Shown here: in pieces, positions 8,351-18,511 of the stretch
How the letters are laid out: each line of letters opens with the position of its first letter
Numbering within the stretch: position 1 is the stretch's first letter
Origin: Thermotogota bacterium ADurb.Bin062
GTDB taxonomy: Bacteria; Thermotogota; Thermotogae; MWEM01
Direction: 5' to 3'
Assembly: GCA_002071085.1 (NCBI GenBank)
Contig: MWEM01000009.1
Span: 1-64,000, forward strand
DNA: 64,000 bases
The notes under the pieces: generated by a model
Told to the model about the DNA's origin: nothing
The model's input: only the letters and a program-made list of their open reading frames with translations
Database searches by the model: none
Position numbers and translations under genes: made by a program

Positions 8351-9775
8351 TTAATACCTCGCGTTATAGAGGAAGACCCAGGTCGAAACGTCTTCGTAGG
8401 TGACTTTTCCGTCTTTCGGGTAGGCGATATCGCCGGCCGGGTTCGTGGTTCCGATCAAGGACACTAGGAATTGATAATCCGTGGCATTCACGACCCCGTC
8501 TCCATTGATATCAAGGCTATCGGCTTCATGCAACTCAAGGCGATCGAATAGGGGGACGTACATATGGTTGTATTCGATTTGCCAATTCGGGAACCATCCG
8601 TTGTCGAAATCCTCTTCCGAAATGATCGGCATGACGAAGTAACCACCATCGCCCCACGCATATCCCCAACTGTTTTTTATAATCCAGAATTCGGTCGCTG
8701 TTCGGGTAGCTTCCACCGTCGGATCATAATATTTCAACTCGGAGATGGGGTCGTCCACGATCGTAAGCGCGCCCGGATTGAGTTTGCCTCCGAGAACGAC
8801 TTTGTCGAGGTCTTCCGCGGCCACCCATCCGACGAGTGTGACACAATGTCCGCCGCCCACTTCCGTCGCTGTTGGTGTGTAGATACCGCGTTCATACCCA
8901 TTGAAATCATCTAAAACTGTGTAGCTAACCGTCAATGACCCGTAATTGTAGAGAAGGTTTTTGATATTATTGACATATTCGTCCCGAGTTTCAAATACGC
9001 CGGTGCGAGGAGTCGGCGCTATGGCTGTACGGGTCGAATAGGTTCTCGGCGCGGTCCACGCGGTGGCTGGTAAGGGGAGCCCTTCCAGGTTGGACAGGAA
9101 GATATCGGAGTAAGGAGCGTTCTTTTCCTCTATCATCCCGTAGCGAATGTCGTTATAGTGGGCGAAATATGCGTTTCCCCCATTAAGCCTGTCATGGTCC
9201 TGTAAATAGAACCCATAATACCAATTATTCCACTGATATAGCGACCAGTTGATGTTATGGAAGCCGACCCAACGTTCGGAAAAATCGTAGGTATTGTCGG
9301 TATTCCCGACGCCGATCTCGCGCTTTCCCAGAGTCTGCACGGCCAAAGCGCTCTCAAAAGCCGCCACGGTGCCGAAAGCCCAACAGCTGCCATAGAGATA
9401 TTGATCACGGATGGGTTCCAACCGGTAGAAGGTCGGGACCGTAATGTCGGTCAAGGGCTCGATGATTTGGAGAGAAGACATAAGCATATCATCGGTCGTT
9501 GTCAACCGGGACCCCATAGCGCGGCCGATCTCCAGCTCTTTTTCAATAAAAATGTACTGATTCAACACTCTGCCCATCTCTTCGACGGTAGAAATCCCTT
9601 CTCCATAGATATCCAAAAAGGCGTCTTTGAAGCCGGCTTTCCAGGACAACCCCATATTTTCGATCGATGCGTTCACTTTTTCTATGAAGGGCTGCGCGTC
9701 AGAAACCGCAAAAAGGCTGAGAGAAAGGAACAATAGCGCAGTGAATAGAGAGATCGCTTTTTTCATCGTCATCAC
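8351..9775 (-). CDS. Secreted papain-like (C1) cysteine peptidase with dockerin-like tail
   Basis: Secreted cysteine endopeptidase of about 471-474 residues. The signal peptide ends near AVSDA-Q. Numbered from the first possible start, the catalytic Cys is at about 131 (YGSCWAFG), His at about 310 (GGHCVTLVGW) and Asn at about 368 (KNSWGYAWGDGG); the triad is complete. The C-terminal 60 residues hold a calcium-loop repeat typical of type I dockerins (DINGDGVVNATD), and a weaker second copy (PKDGKVTYED). The first codon here is GTG (9773-9775); the ATG at 9764-9766 (MKKAISLF) preceded by AGGTGA is the likelier start. It follows the 457-residue lipoprotein by 9 nt in one operon and ends at a strong terminator. 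No cohesin partner is visible in the window. Confidence 0.9.
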   Translation of the reverse strand: MMTMKKAISLFTALLFLSLSLFAVSDAQPFIEKVNASIENMGLSWKAGFKDAFLDIYGEGISTVEEMGRVLNQYIFIEKELEIGRAMGSRLTTTDDMLMSSLQIIEPLTDITVPTFYRLEPIRDQYLYGSCWAFGTVAAFESALAVQTLGKREIGVGNTDNTYDFSERWVGFHNINWSLYQWNNWYYGFYLQDHDRLNGGNAYFAHYNDIRYGMIEEKNAPYSDIFLSNLEGLPLPATAWTAPRTYSTRTAIAPTPRTGVFETRDEYVNNIKNLLYNYGSLTVSYTVLDDFNGYERGIYTPTATEVGGGHCVTLVGWVAAEDLDKVVLGGKLNPGALTIVDDPISELKYYDPTVEATRTATEFWIIKNSWGYAWGDGGYFVMPIISEEDFDNGWFPNWQIEYNHMYVPLFDRLELHEADSLDINGDGVVNATDYQFLVSLIGTTNPAGDIAYPKDGKVTYEDVSTWVFLYNARY

Positions 9776-9784
9776 CTCTCGTCC

Positions 9785-11158
9785 TTAAATTCCATTGACC
9801 GGGATCCAAGTATCGTAATCGATTACGAATCCGTCAACGTTCTTGTTTTGGTTGTCTTTGAACACTGGCATCACATCCGCGCCATACTCGTCGATGTAAT
9901 CAAGCGCGATAAAACCGGGTTCGTCATCCAGAGTTTCGAAGTCGATGCTGGCGAAAACCGGAGTGGTTGCGACCGGTTCGTCCGCGCCTTCCAAAAACCC
10001 GCGATAGATCATCAAGATGTTGCAATCTTCGCCTTCGTCGTTGATTACGTCGTAGATTACCCGATAGGAAGAGATGTCAGATAATCCGGGCATGAAGTTA
10101 TCGAATGTGATTCCTCTAAATGCAATGTTAGTGGAGAAGAAAACCGGTATCTGCATATACCGTGTGTTATAAATCTGGCCGAATCGGGCGACATTTTCGG
10201 CCGTAATCACGGCGGTGAAGGCGATATCCCTGGCGGGGTTCCCGAGGGCGACATCGAGCGAGAACATCGGGACTTTGTCCGAATCGTATAAGGCGTGGAG
10301 CTTGATGATTTGTCCGTAAGCATAGTTCGATTCCTCTTCGTAGGTATCCAGCCGTCGCGTGTAAGGCCAATTCAGTTCAAAACCGACCGAAGCGAATAAA
10401 GTTGGCTGTGCGGTGTTGAGCAAGTAGCCAGCATATTGCCCTGTGAGGATCAGCCATTGCCAGATTTCTATCCGATCCGTTGTGTAAATGAGCTGATGCG
10501 GAACCAAAAGGCCGTAGGTCGGGTGCTCCCTCACGGGTAAGGGAATCTTCTGCTGGGCATAAGTCGCGACTTCCTGCCACGCGTCATAAACACCGTCATC
10601 GTCCGTATCCACGAGGGTTAACCGTGTTCTGACGTTTTCCGTTTCAGGCACTACGTTGGCAATAACGTTCTGCTCTAAGCCGTAAAACGCGATGAAAGGC
10701 GAGTGCCCGTTCAGAACCCAAGAACGTAGAAGCGAACTGCAGGTATCAAAATAGAATAATCCGTCGCTGGATCCGTTGAAACTGGATAAAGACTCTGCCC
10801 ATAACCGGTTGACAGAAAAATTGACGGCCTTCGTATTTCCTCTGGCACCCTTAGCAGTGATGATCGCGACATAACTCCCTTCTTCTTCGACCGTAAATGT
10901 GAGTTTTGTCACGCCGAAAAACTCTTTGATCTTCACATTGTTCAACATCACAGAGACGTCGGCTATAATCTCGCGACCCTCCAACCCTTTCCAAGCCAGC
11001 TCCAGAACAGAATTAGGGCCGTAGGTTCCGCCTTCTCGAATCGAAAACGGGCTAGAATTGTCGAGAACCAGTCCATAATCGATTCCTTTCGTCGCGCAGC
11101 TTACAAACAACAACGAAAGTAGCAGCAAAATCGTTGATACGAGTAACGCTTTTCTCAT
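9785..11158 (-). CDS. Secreted lipoprotein of unknown function, partner of C1 peptidase
   Basis: Not recognised. It has 457 residues and a lipoprotein signal peptide (LLFVSC, Cys21). Residues about 30-115 look like an Ig-like beta-sandwich. A calcium-loop-like stretch (DTDDDGVYDAWQE) occurs near residue 190. AGGAGG at 11168-11173 precedes the ATG. It heads a two-gene operon with the papain-like peptidase. Gene order (lipoprotein first, peptidase second) mirrors the 3589-7824 operon, although the two lipoproteins are not obviously homologous beyond their lipoboxes. An anchor, inhibitor or substrate-binding role is possible, but the sequence does not decide. Confidence 0.75.
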   Translation of the reverse strand: MRKALLVSTILLLLSLLFVSCATKGIDYGLVLDNSSPFSIREGGTYGPNSVLELAWKGLEGREIIADVSVMLNNVKIKEFFGVTKLTFTVEEEGSYVAIITAKGARGNTKAVNFSVNRLWAESLSSFNGSSDGLFYFDTCSSLLRSWVLNGHSPFIAFYGLEQNVIANVVPETENVRTRLTLVDTDDDGVYDAWQEVATYAQQKIPLPVREHPTYGLLVPHQLIYTTDRIEIWQWLILTGQYAGYLLNTAQPTLFASVGFELNWPYTRRLDTYEEESNYAYGQIIKLHALYDSDKVPMFSLDVALGNPARDIAFTAVITAENVARFGQIYNTRYMQIPVFFSTNIAFRGITFDNFMPGLSDISSYRVIYDVINDEGEDCNILMIYRGFLEGADEPVATTPVFASIDFETLDDEPGFIALDYIDEYGADVMPVFKDNQNKNVDGFVIDYDTWIPVNGI

Positions 11159-11258
11159 CTGTAAATACCTCCTCTTTTAGAAAATGATGATTTCGATCAG
11201 ACTCAATGCAAAAAAGGGTAGCTTGAAAATCCGGACGATCAATCCCCCCTTCTATCAT

Positions 11259-11287
11259 AGTATAGTATATCACGAATAACTTCTAAA
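11259..11287 (-). promoter_or_regulatory. Putative promoter of the lipoprotein/C1-peptidase operon
   Basis: The minus strand carries TTTAGA (11282-11287), a 17-nt spacer and TATACT (11259-11264). A second TATACT overlaps at 11264-11269. Located about 100 nt upstream of the operon's first ATG. Confidence 0.45.
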
Positions 11288-11469
11288 AAAGTCGGTCGGT
11301 TAAGGCAAATCGAGTTTTCTGTAAAACGATTTCTAACGGGGTCAACGAGCGGTTTTTCACGTGATTATCAAACCTCTATATACGTCGGGCTTTCTTATTC
11401 GATCCATTCCCAAATTCCTAGAGGCGATAGAATATTTGCAATTGAGCCTACGGAGGATTCTTTTTTGAG

Positions 11470-11832
11470 GACAGGAACGCCGAACTTTGGTTCGGTATGG
11501 TTTTAAGAAGAGGGGCTCATACGGAGAACACAGAGGGCACGGAGAAAACATACATCGCGGCGTAAGCGCTTCTTCTTTTCGCGAAGGCGCGATACGCTTT
11601 TGTGAAGACTCATCGTGGTGTAGAAAAGACAAAGTGCGGATCGCGGGGTCGTAAAAACCACTTACCCCGCGATTACCCCACACGGGCATCGCGGCGTAAG
11701 CGCTTCTTCTTTTTGCGACGGCGCGATACGCTTGTGAAAAGACTCATCGCGGTATAGAAAAGACAAAGTAAGGATCGCGGAGTCGTAAAAATCACTTACC
11801 CCGCGATGAACCTCTTAGTTATGTCACCCCAA
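11470..11832. repeat. Intergenic repeat block 4 (R3-R4-R1-R2-R1-R2)
   Basis: The block has an R3 palindrome (arms GCCGAACT/GGTTCGGT, imperfect, near 11478), an R4 tract, R1 at about 11553-11592 and 11687-11727, and R2 at 11640-11673 and 11774-11807. Both R2 copies carry the CGTAAAAA-type loop; the second has one arm mismatch (ATCGCGGAGT). The upstream gap 11288-11469 shows no recognisable gene. Confidence 0.85.
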
Positions 11833-11871
11833 AATTGCCCCACACGGAAGTTTTTCGGTTGTCTATTGTTG

Positions 11872-11877
11872 TATAAT
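11872..11877 (+). promoter_or_regulatory. Putative -10 element of the ABC importer operon
   Basis: Perfect TATAAT about 105 nt before the importer ATG and just past the repeat block. No convincing -35 and no TG extension are present, so support is moderate. Confidence 0.45.
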
Positions 11878-11982
11878 CCCTAGATGCGGGGAAATCCGCG
11901 GGTACGGGGATCCGGGCGGAAATGGGAAGTCGCTGATGACGAGCGCTGGGGCTTTCTGGCGTTGACGAGAGGAGTCTGACAT

Positions 11983-14900
11983 ATGCGGAAGTACGTTTGG
12001 GTGTTCGTGGTCTGTCTTGCGTTTTGTTTGCTTATGGGAAGCTGCCAAAGCCAACCGGAAATTACGGATATCGAGCAGTTGGCGCGTCAGTCGATCGGCG
12101 TGCAAACAGGGAATATCGCGGATAAGATGGTTTTGTCGCGGTTTCCCAACGCGAAAATCGTGTATTTCGTAAAACCGATGGATGCCGTCTTGTCGGTCAT
12201 AAACGGGAAAATCGCCGCTTTTGCTGCGGACGCCTTGTCTTTGGAGTATATCGCCGGTTCCAACGACGAGGTTTCGATGCTTCCCGGATACATCGTTCCG
12301 GACTACTACGGTTTCGCTGTCCGCCTGGGAGATGATGCGCTGAAGGCGGCCATCGACGCCACGCTCGCCGAAATCAAGCGCGACGGGACTTACGAAGCGA
12401 TGCGCGCCCGCTGGTTCCCGAAGAGCGGAGAACCCGAGCCGATGCCCGATATCCCTCTTACGGGAGAAAACGGCACACTGGTGTTCGGCACCTGCTCGGA
12501 ACAGATGCCGTTCTCTTTTGTCGACAATAATCGAAAGCCCGCCGGGTTCGACGTCGAGATCGCCACCTATGTGGCCAAACGCCTCGGGATGAAGCTCGAA
12601 ATCGTGGATATGGAGTTCGGCGCGCTCATCACCTCTCTCGAAGCGGGCAAAGTGGATATGATCGGCGCCAGCATCTCGATCACCGAAGAGCGTAAAAAAC
12701 GCGTACTGTTCAGCGATAGCTACTATTCCGCTGGGTTGGGCGCGCTTGTGAAGGCGCCGAAGGCGCCAGCCCCCGAGAGAATAAAGAAACTCTACACGCG
12801 TCCGGACGATTTGGCAACCGCCAGGATAGGCGCTATGACCGGGTCAATCGGCGAAACTACTATCCGTGAGCGCTACCCGAACGCGGACCTCCGCATCTTC
12901 GACGACATCATGGACGCGGTTGCCGCATTGAAGGCCCACCAAATCGACGCGGTCATTACTTTGTATACGACGGCTTTGAATGCGGCCAGGAATAACCCCG
13001 ACCTAGACCTGCTTCCCGGGGACTTAACGCAAGAGTCGGCAGGTGTCGTTGCCTCGAAACAGCGCCCGGAATTGTTGGCGGACGTGAACCGCGTTCTTAG
13101 CAAACTCAAAGCAGACGGCACCCTGGACGACATGGTGCGCCGCTGGATTCTGGAAGATTATCGGGAGCAAGAGCCGGTGGAGATTCCGATGCCGCCATCC
13201 GGACCGACGTTGAAGGTGGGTGTCGCAGCGAACCGCGTGCCCGTCGAGTTCGTCGCGGGGGACGGGACGATCACCGGGTTGGACCCGGAGCTGGCCTGTC
13301 GGATCGCCGCAGGACTGGGAATGCGGGTCGAATTCCACGATATGAAATTCGCCGCGCTCATTAACGCCCTCGAATCCGGAAAAGTGGATCTCATCATCGC
13401 GAATATGACCCGAACCGAAGAGAGGGCGCGGATGGTCGATTTTTCCGAACCCTATTTTTCTAATCCAAACCGGTTTTTGATCAGGAAGGAAGATGACGGA
13501 AGCAGTTTGGGATTGGCCGTCCCGGAGGATGTCAACGGAAAAACCGTCGGGGTATTCACGGGTTCCGCGCAAGATGCCTATATTTCCAAAACCTACCCCC
13601 AGGCGAAGGTCTTTCGGTTTAACACCCTATCCAAAATGGAAAACGCCCTAAAGTCCGGAACAGTCGACGCCTTGATGTACAGCCACGAGGTCTTTCTGGA
13701 GGCCGCGCGGCTGGATGAGACGCTCGGCCTGTTAGGCGGCCCGGTGTTTTCGATCCCGATCGGAATGGGTTTCAGTCAAGACAACACCCCGCTTTGCGAC
13801 CAGTTCAATCACTTTCTACGAGAACTCCGGTCTGGCGGAACTTATGAGGACATCGTCGATCGCTGGATGAACCGAAGGGTTTATGAGATACCGGCGATCG
13901 TAAACGACGGAAGAAACGGATCGCTCGCGATCGGCATCGTCAGCGACGTGAGCCTGCCCTTCGCCGCGCAGAAAGACGGTCGGCCGATTGGATTCGATAT
14001 CGAGATAGCCGAGAGATTCGCCGCGTATGTCGGGAAGAAACCGGTGTTTTTAACCCTTACTTCCGAGAACCTGGCCGGGGCGCTCTCAACCGGTGAGGTC
14101 GATATGATCGCGGCCTCAATGTTTTTGTCCGAAGAAGGTGATTCACAACCGCTTTTATCGGAGCCATACTACGAAATGGGCGCCTCCTTCCTGGCGCTCA
14201 AGAAGAACCTGGCGGCCTATGAAGGCGCACGAGCCCCGATAGAGCGGAAGAGCTTTTTTGAACGGTTGGCGAACAGTTTTTACATCAATATCATCTTAGA
14301 AAACAGATACCTGCTGATCCTGAGCGGCTTGCGGACGACGCTGGTCATATCGGTGCTGGCGTGTCTCTTTGGGACGGCGCTGGGGGCGGGAATCTGCGCG
14401 CTCAGGATGTCGAAGAACGTGATACTCCGATGGTTGGCAAAAGTATACATCTCGGTGATCCGAGGGATGCCGGTGTTGGTGCTGCTGATGCTGATCTTCT
14501 ACGTGATCTTCGCGTCGGTGAACATCGATCCGGTTCTGGTGGCCGTGATCGCCTTCGGAATGAACTTCGGGGCGTACGTCTCGGAGATGTTCCGCGCGTC
14601 GATTGAAGGTATAGACAAAGGACAAAGAGAGGCGGGTTGGGCGGGGGGATTCACGAAGCTCCAGACCTTCCGGTACATCCTCTTACCCCAAGCCCTGAAA
14701 AGCGTCCTACCGGTCTACAAGGGGGAGTTCATCTCGCTCGTGAAGATAACCTCGATCGTGGGGTACATCGCGGTGCAAGACTTGACGAAGGCGAGCGATA
14801 TCATCCGAAGCCGAACCTTCGACGCGTTTTTCCCCTTGATCATGGTGGCGGTGCTGTACTTCCTGTTGTCGGGCGTCCTGATCCAAATCCTATCTTTGGT

Positions 14901-15789
14901 GGAGGTTCAGGTCGATCCGAAGGCCAGGCGGAAGGCCGCGGCGTCGGTGTCTACGAACCCAATCAAACGCGCCTGGTTACGATACAAGCCCTTTGTATAC
15001 CTGATTCTCTTTGCCGTCGTCGTCTTGGCAGCCCTGATCACTCCGCTGCTCGAGAACGCGCGGGGCGTCTCGGAGGGCCCGATACGCTCCTTGGCCGACC
15101 TCGAAGGCCGCAGGGTCTGCGTGATCACGGGAACAACCGGAGATATCGCGATGAAGCGGCTCTACAAAAATGTGAAATACCTGGATATCGTCTACATCCC
15201 CGACGCGGTACTCGCGATGAAAAAGAACAAAGCAGACGCCTTCGTGTTTGACAAAAACTCCCTGAAATATGTCCTCATCAGGAACGAAGAGTTCGTGATG
15301 CTTCCGGGCGAGATCGACAGCGTCGATATCGGGATCCCGATAAAGAAAGGCAACACCACCGTCCTCAATGAGATCAACGAGAGCCTGAGAGGGCTGCAGG
15401 AATCGGGAATGCTGTCCGAGATGTACCGTAGATGGTTCGAAGAGGACTGGGACACCCCGCCCCCGTTACCGGATTTACCCACGGACGGGAAGAATGGGGT
15501 GTTGAGGATGGGCACCTGCAGCCTGACCGAACCCTTTGGCTTCGTGCACAACGGGCAAATCGTGGGACACGACATCGAATTGGGTCACCGTCTCGCCCAC
15601 GCGCTGGACAAGCGGCTGGAGATCATGGATATGACCTTCGACGCGATCATCCCGGCGTTGGAATCGGGAAAGATCGATATCGCCATCGCCAATTACTATT
15701 TGATAGAGGACAGAGCGGCGCAGGTCGATTTCTCCATCCCGTATATGAAAGCGGAGATTGGCGCTATCGTGAGGAGGGATGCGCGATGA
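11983..15789 (+). CDS. Polar amino-acid ABC importer: shuffled binding-protein halves fused to permease
   Basis: A 1268-residue fusion with lipobox LMGSC (Cys21). SBP_bac_3-type halves occur as C-half (about 27-155), N-half (160-250), C-half (268-392), N-half (403-505), C-half (512-630) and N-half (645-745). A HisM/GlnP-type permease (about 755-970) follows, with an EAA-like loop ([20 protein letters not shown]). Then come an extra membrane helix (about 995-1018), a C-half (1036-1160) and a final N-half (1170-1268). N-halves show the usual GFDVEIA/SGKVDMI pattern and C-halves the [16 protein letters not shown] pattern. Two complete modules read normally; the third appears split by the permease, and the first and last halves are orphans. 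AGAGGAG at 11968-11974 precedes the ATG. The stop overlaps the ATPase start (ATGA). Substrate: probably a polar or charged amino acid. Confidence 0.9.
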   Translation: MRKYVWVFVVCLAFCLLMGSCQSQPEITDIEQLARQSIGVQTGNIADKMVLSRFPNAKIVYFVKPMDAVLSVINGKIAAFAADALSLEYIAGSNDEVSMLPGYIVPDYYGFAVRLGDDALKAAIDATLAEIKRDGTYEAMRARWFPKSGEPEPMPDIPLTGENGTLVFGTCSEQMPFSFVDNNRKPAGFDVEIATYVAKRLGMKLEIVDMEFGALITSLEAGKVDMIGASISITEERKKRVLFSDSYYSAGLGALVKAPKAPAPERIKKLYTRPDDLATARIGAMTGSIGETTIRERYPNADLRIFDDIMDAVAALKAHQIDAVITLYTTALNAARNNPDLDLLPGDLTQESAGVVASKQRPELLADVNRVLSKLKADGTLDDMVRRWILEDYREQEPVEIPMPPSGPTLKVGVAANRVPVEFVAGDGTITGLDPELACRIAAGLGMRVEFHDMKFAALINALESGKVDLIIANMTRTEERARMVDFSEPYFSNPNRFLIRKEDDGSSLGLAVPEDVNGKTVGVFTGSAQDAYISKTYPQAKVFRFNTLSKMENALKSGTVDALMYSHEVFLEAARLDETLGLLGGPVFSIPIGMGFSQDNTPLCDQFNHFLRELRSGGTYEDIVDRWMNRRVYEIPAIVNDGRNGSLAIGIVSDVSLPFAAQKDGRPIGFDIEIAERFAAYVGKKPVFLTLTSENLAGALSTGEVDMIAASMFLSEEGDSQPLLSEPYYEMGASFLALKKNLAAYEGARAPIERKSFFERLANSFYINIILENRYLLILSGLRTTLVISVLACLFGTALGAGICALRMSKNVILRWLAKVYISVIRGMPVLVLLMLIFYVIFASVNIDPVLVAVIAFGMNFGAYVSEMFRASIEGIDKGQREAGWAGGFTKLQTFRYILLPQALKSVLPVYKGEFISLVKITSIVGYIAVQDLTKASDIIRSRTFDAFFPLIMVAVLYFLLSGVLIQILSLVEVQVDPKARRKAAASVSTNPIKRAWLRYKPFVYLILFAVVVLAALITPLLENARGVSEGPIRSLADLEGRRVCVITGTTGDIAMKRLYKNVKYLDIVYIPDAVLAMKKNKADAFVFDKNSLKYVLIRNEEFVMLPGEIDSVDIGIPIKKGNTTVLNEINESLRGLQESGMLSEMYRRWFEEDWDTPPPLPDLPTDGKNGVLRMGTCSLTEPFGFVHNGQIVGHDIELGHRLAHALDKRLEIMDMTFDAIIPALESGKIDIAIANYYLIEDRAAQVDFSIPYMKAEIGAIVRRDAR

Positions 15790-16859
15790 TTCGAGTCACC
15801 GGATTAGAGAAGAAGTTCGATCGGTTAACCGTCCTGCGAGACATCACGTGCGAGATCCACGAAGGTGAGGCGATCTCGATCATCGGCCCCTCGGGCACGG
15901 GGAAGAGCACCTTTTTACGCTGTTTGAACCTGTTGGAAAAACCGACTGGTGGGCACATCTACATCGACGGAGAGGACATCCTGGCCAAAGGGGCGAACAT
16001 ACCAAAACTGCGACAGAAGATGGGGATGGTCTTTCAATCCTTCAACCTCTACGCTCACCTGACCGTACTCGAGAACCTGACGCTCGGCCCGATGAAACTG
16101 CTGGGTAAAACAAAAAGCGCGGCGGAGGAAAAGGCGCTCGAACTGTTACGCACCGTGGGTCTGAGCGAAAAAGCCGCGAGCTTCCCTGACGAGTTATCGG
16201 GCGGTCAAAAACAGAGGGCGGCGATCGCGAGATGTTTGGCGATGGACCCGAAAATTCTGCTCTTCGACGAACCGACCTCCGCGCTGGACCCGACGATGGT
16301 CAGCGAAGTGCTCGCCGTGATCCGGCGTTTGGCGAAGGCGGGGATGACGATGGTGATCGTCACACACGAGATGGAGTTCTCGAAAAACGTCTCTAACCGC
16401 GTCTTTTATATGGATGAGGGGTTGATCTACGAGGAGGGAACCCCACAGCGCATCTTCGATAACCCTCAAAAAGAGAAGACGAAGGCCTTCATCAACCGTA
16501 TCCGGGGATTCTCGTACGCGGTCGAGACCGAAGACTACGACTTTTACGCGATGAACGGCGCGGTGAAAACCTTCTGCGAAAAGTACTTGCCCCCGAAGAC
16601 GGTCCGCAACGTCCTCCTGTTGACCGAAGAGCTCACCGAGTTGCAAACTCCGCCGTACACACTCGCCCTCGACTACTATGAAAAGAAAGACACCCTGACC
16701 ATGACCCTTGAAAGCGAAGGCGAACTCGCAGACCCGTTCAAAGAGGGCGCCGAAATCGACGAGATCAGCGCCACGATCATCCGCAATTACATCGGAACCG
16801 TCACCAGGGAACAGCGGGACAACCGAAATGTTTTAGTGATGGAGGTACGCGCGAAATAG
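15786..16859 (+). CDS. Amino-acid ABC importer ATPase with extra C-terminal domain
   Basis: ATP-hydrolysing subunit of the importer, GlnQ/HisP family, 357 residues from the ATG at 15786, which overlaps the permease stop. Walker A (GPSGTGKST, about 34-42), Q-loop ([18 protein letters not shown]), signature LSGGQKQR (about 137), Walker B with D-loop ([12 protein letters not shown]) and switch His (IVTHEM) are intact. Family members normally end near residue 245. Here about 110 residues follow, including [10 protein letters not shown], which resembles the N-box start of anti-sigma-type histidine-kinase-like ATPase folds but lacks clear ATP-lid motifs. The extension may regulate the pump; that assignment is a guess. 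The gene closes the operon. Confidence 0.92.
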   Translation: MIRVTGLEKKFDRLTVLRDITCEIHEGEAISIIGPSGTGKSTFLRCLNLLEKPTGGHIYIDGEDILAKGANIPKLRQKMGMVFQSFNLYAHLTVLENLTLGPMKLLGKTKSAAEEKALELLRTVGLSEKAASFPDELSGGQKQRAAIARCLAMDPKILLFDEPTSALDPTMVSEVLAVIRRLAKAGMTMVIVTHEMEFSKNVSNRVFYMDEGLIYEEGTPQRIFDNPQKEKTKAFINRIRGFSYAVETEDYDFYAMNGAVKTFCEKYLPPKTVRNVLLLTEELTELQTPPYTLALDYYEKKDTLTMTLESEGELADPFKEGAEIDEISATIIRNYIGTVTREQRDNRNVLVMEVRAK

Positions 16860-16867
16860 CGCGCCCG

Positions 16868-17300
16868 GGCGCACCTGGGAGCGTCTGGGAACGCAAATTT
16901 TTAGATCGGCACGTTTTTTGAAAAGAAAAAAGGTTTTACACGAACCTCACAGAGGGCGCGGAGACGAACATACATCGCGGCGTAAGCGCTTCTTCTTTTC
17001 GCGACGGCGCGATACCCCCATGCAGGCATCGCGGCGTAAGCGCCCCTTCTTTTCGCGACGGCGCGATACCCGGACATCATCGCGGTGTAAAGAAAACGGA
17101 AGGGGGATCGCGGGCTCCCTTCGGTTACCCCGCGATTACCCCACACGGGCATCGCGGCGTAAGCACTTCTTCATCTCGCGACGGCGCGATACCCCGACAT
17201 CATCGCGGTGTAAAGAAAACAGAAGGGGGATCGCAGCGTTTCGACGGTCATCGCGGCGTAAGCGAATGTGGCTTCCCAAGGCGTTCCCAGGGGTTCCAGT
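16868..17300. repeat. Intergenic repeat block 5 (R3-R4-R1-R1-R2-R1)
   Basis: Starts 10 nt after the ATPase stop. It carries a degenerate R3, an R4 tract (about 16943-16965), R1 elements at about 16975-17013, 17027-17067 and 17151-17191, and an R2 hairpin at 17107-17136 with one arm change (ATCGCGGGCT). The remainder up to 17451 is AT-rich and shows no gene. Confidence 0.8.
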
Positions 17301-17451
17301 GCGGCGGAAAAATCCATAAAAATACATCATTTGGGTTATGCACGAAAATTAAGCCAATAATGGGTTATTTAATTTAAAAAACCTCCATTTCCACTGTGTG
17401 GAGAAGGCTGATACACCGAAGCATGGGGCTGAATAGGGGTGAGGGGGACGA

Positions 17452-17859
17452 ATGCAAGAGAAGGAACAGGAAGGGGATCGGCGCTCGGAGCATCGAGAGA
17501 CCGTTAAAAGATTCGTGGATGCCTTCGACCGGCAGGATTGGGATAAGGCGCGGGAATGTCTCTCGCGGGACTTTTGGGCGGTGTGGCCTCAGACGCGGGA
17601 GCGATTTTCACGAGACGATTTCATCGCGATGAACGCGGCTTATCCGGGTCGCTGGCGTTTGAGATTACGGCGGTACGAGGAGACCCCGGAAGGGGCTGTG
17701 AGCGTCGTGCACGTGACGAGCGAAGCGGGTGGAGCGGGTCATTACGCGACGACCTTTTACCGATTTGAGGGAGACGCGATTCGTTCGATCGAGGAGTATT
17801 GGTCGGCCGAAGAACCGGCGCCCGAATGGCGCGAACCTTTCGCATCCCCAATAGAATAG
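17452..17859 (+). CDS. SnoaL-like / NTF2-fold protein
   Basis: Cytoplasmic protein of 135 residues with the SnoaL-like (NTF2 superfamily) pattern: an N-terminal helix pair (ETVKRFVDAFDRQDWDKARE), a conserved aromatic strand near DFWAVWP, and terminal strands ending in GDAIRSIEEYWSAEE. The fold hosts small-molecule isomerases, hydrolases and ligand-binding proteins, so the reaction cannot be inferred. GAGGGGG at 17441-17447 lies 4 nt before the ATG. Pyroglutamyl peptidase starts 26 nt downstream, so the two are probably cotranscribed. Confidence 0.75.
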   Translation: MQEKEQEGDRRSEHRETVKRFVDAFDRQDWDKARECLSRDFWAVWPQTRERFSRDDFIAMNAAYPGRWRLRLRRYEETPEGAVSVVHVTSEAGGAGHYATTFYRFEGDAIRSIEEYWSAEEPAPEWREPFASPIE

Positions 17860-17885
17860 ACATAGAGAATAGGAGGACGACGACG

Positions 17886-18494
17886 ATGAGAATACTGCTA
17901 ACCGGTTTCGAGCCCTTTGGCGGGGACAAACACAACCCGGCCCAACGCATCTGTGAAGCGCTATCCGAAAGCAAATCTGAGCACTGGGACCTCCGAACGT
18001 GCATCCTTCCCGTTTCGTTTACGAAAGCGCCGATAGCGTTATGGCAAGCGGTTGAGGAAGTGAAGCCGGAAATAGCTATCTGCTTGGGGTACTCTGCGAA
18101 GGCCGACTGCTTTGTTATAGAGCGAATTGCCTTGAATATCGAAGACGCGCGTATCGCGGACAACGATCACTATCGTCCTCAGGACACGCTGGTCGAGCCG
18201 GAGGGCGCCCTCGCGTTGGAAACGACCCTGCCGATCCGCGCGCTGGACACCCACTTGCGAGAACGGGGCATCCCCGCGCGGATTTCGTATACGGCGGGTA
18301 CCTTCGTGTGTAACACCGTATTCTACACCCTACTGCTGGAGGCGCAGACCAAAGGATACCCGCGCCTGGCCGGATTCATCCACGTCCCAGCGCTACCGGA
18401 GATGGCGTTAGAAAAACGCGAGCAACCCTTTTTACCTTTGGAGTACATGGTGAGCGGTATTCGCGAGATCCTCGAATTTCTAATCCGCGGGTAA
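17886..18494 (+). CDS. pcp: Pyroglutamyl-peptidase I
   Basis: Cytoplasmic cysteine peptidase (family C15) that removes N-terminal pyroglutamate from peptides. It has 202 residues, close to the usual 200-220. The N-terminal LLTGFEPFGG signature is present. Catalytic residues are Glu79 (IERIALNIEDARIADN), Cys142 (TAGTFVCNTVFY) and His166 (GFIHVPALPE). The ATG at 17886 is set by AGGAGG at 17871-17876, 9 nt upstream. An in-frame upstream extension exists but lacks a ribosome site and has no family match. With the amino-acid importer and secreted peptidases nearby, it fits peptide catabolism. Confidence 0.95.
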   Translation: MRILLTGFEPFGGDKHNPAQRICEALSESKSEHWDLRTCILPVSFTKAPIALWQAVEEVKPEIAICLGYSAKADCFVIERIALNIEDARIADNDHYRPQDTLVEPEGALALETTLPIRALDTHLRERGIPARISYTAGTFVCNTVFYTLLLEAQTKGYPRLAGFIHVPALPEMALEKREQPFLPLEYMVSGIREILEFLIRG

Positions 18495-18511
18495 TCCCAT
18501 ACCGGAGCACC

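Noticed and set aside
14296-15251. Overlapping frames inside the ABC importer gene on both strands
   Set aside because: The importer frame has clear permease and binding-protein motifs; the others are low-complexity shadows.
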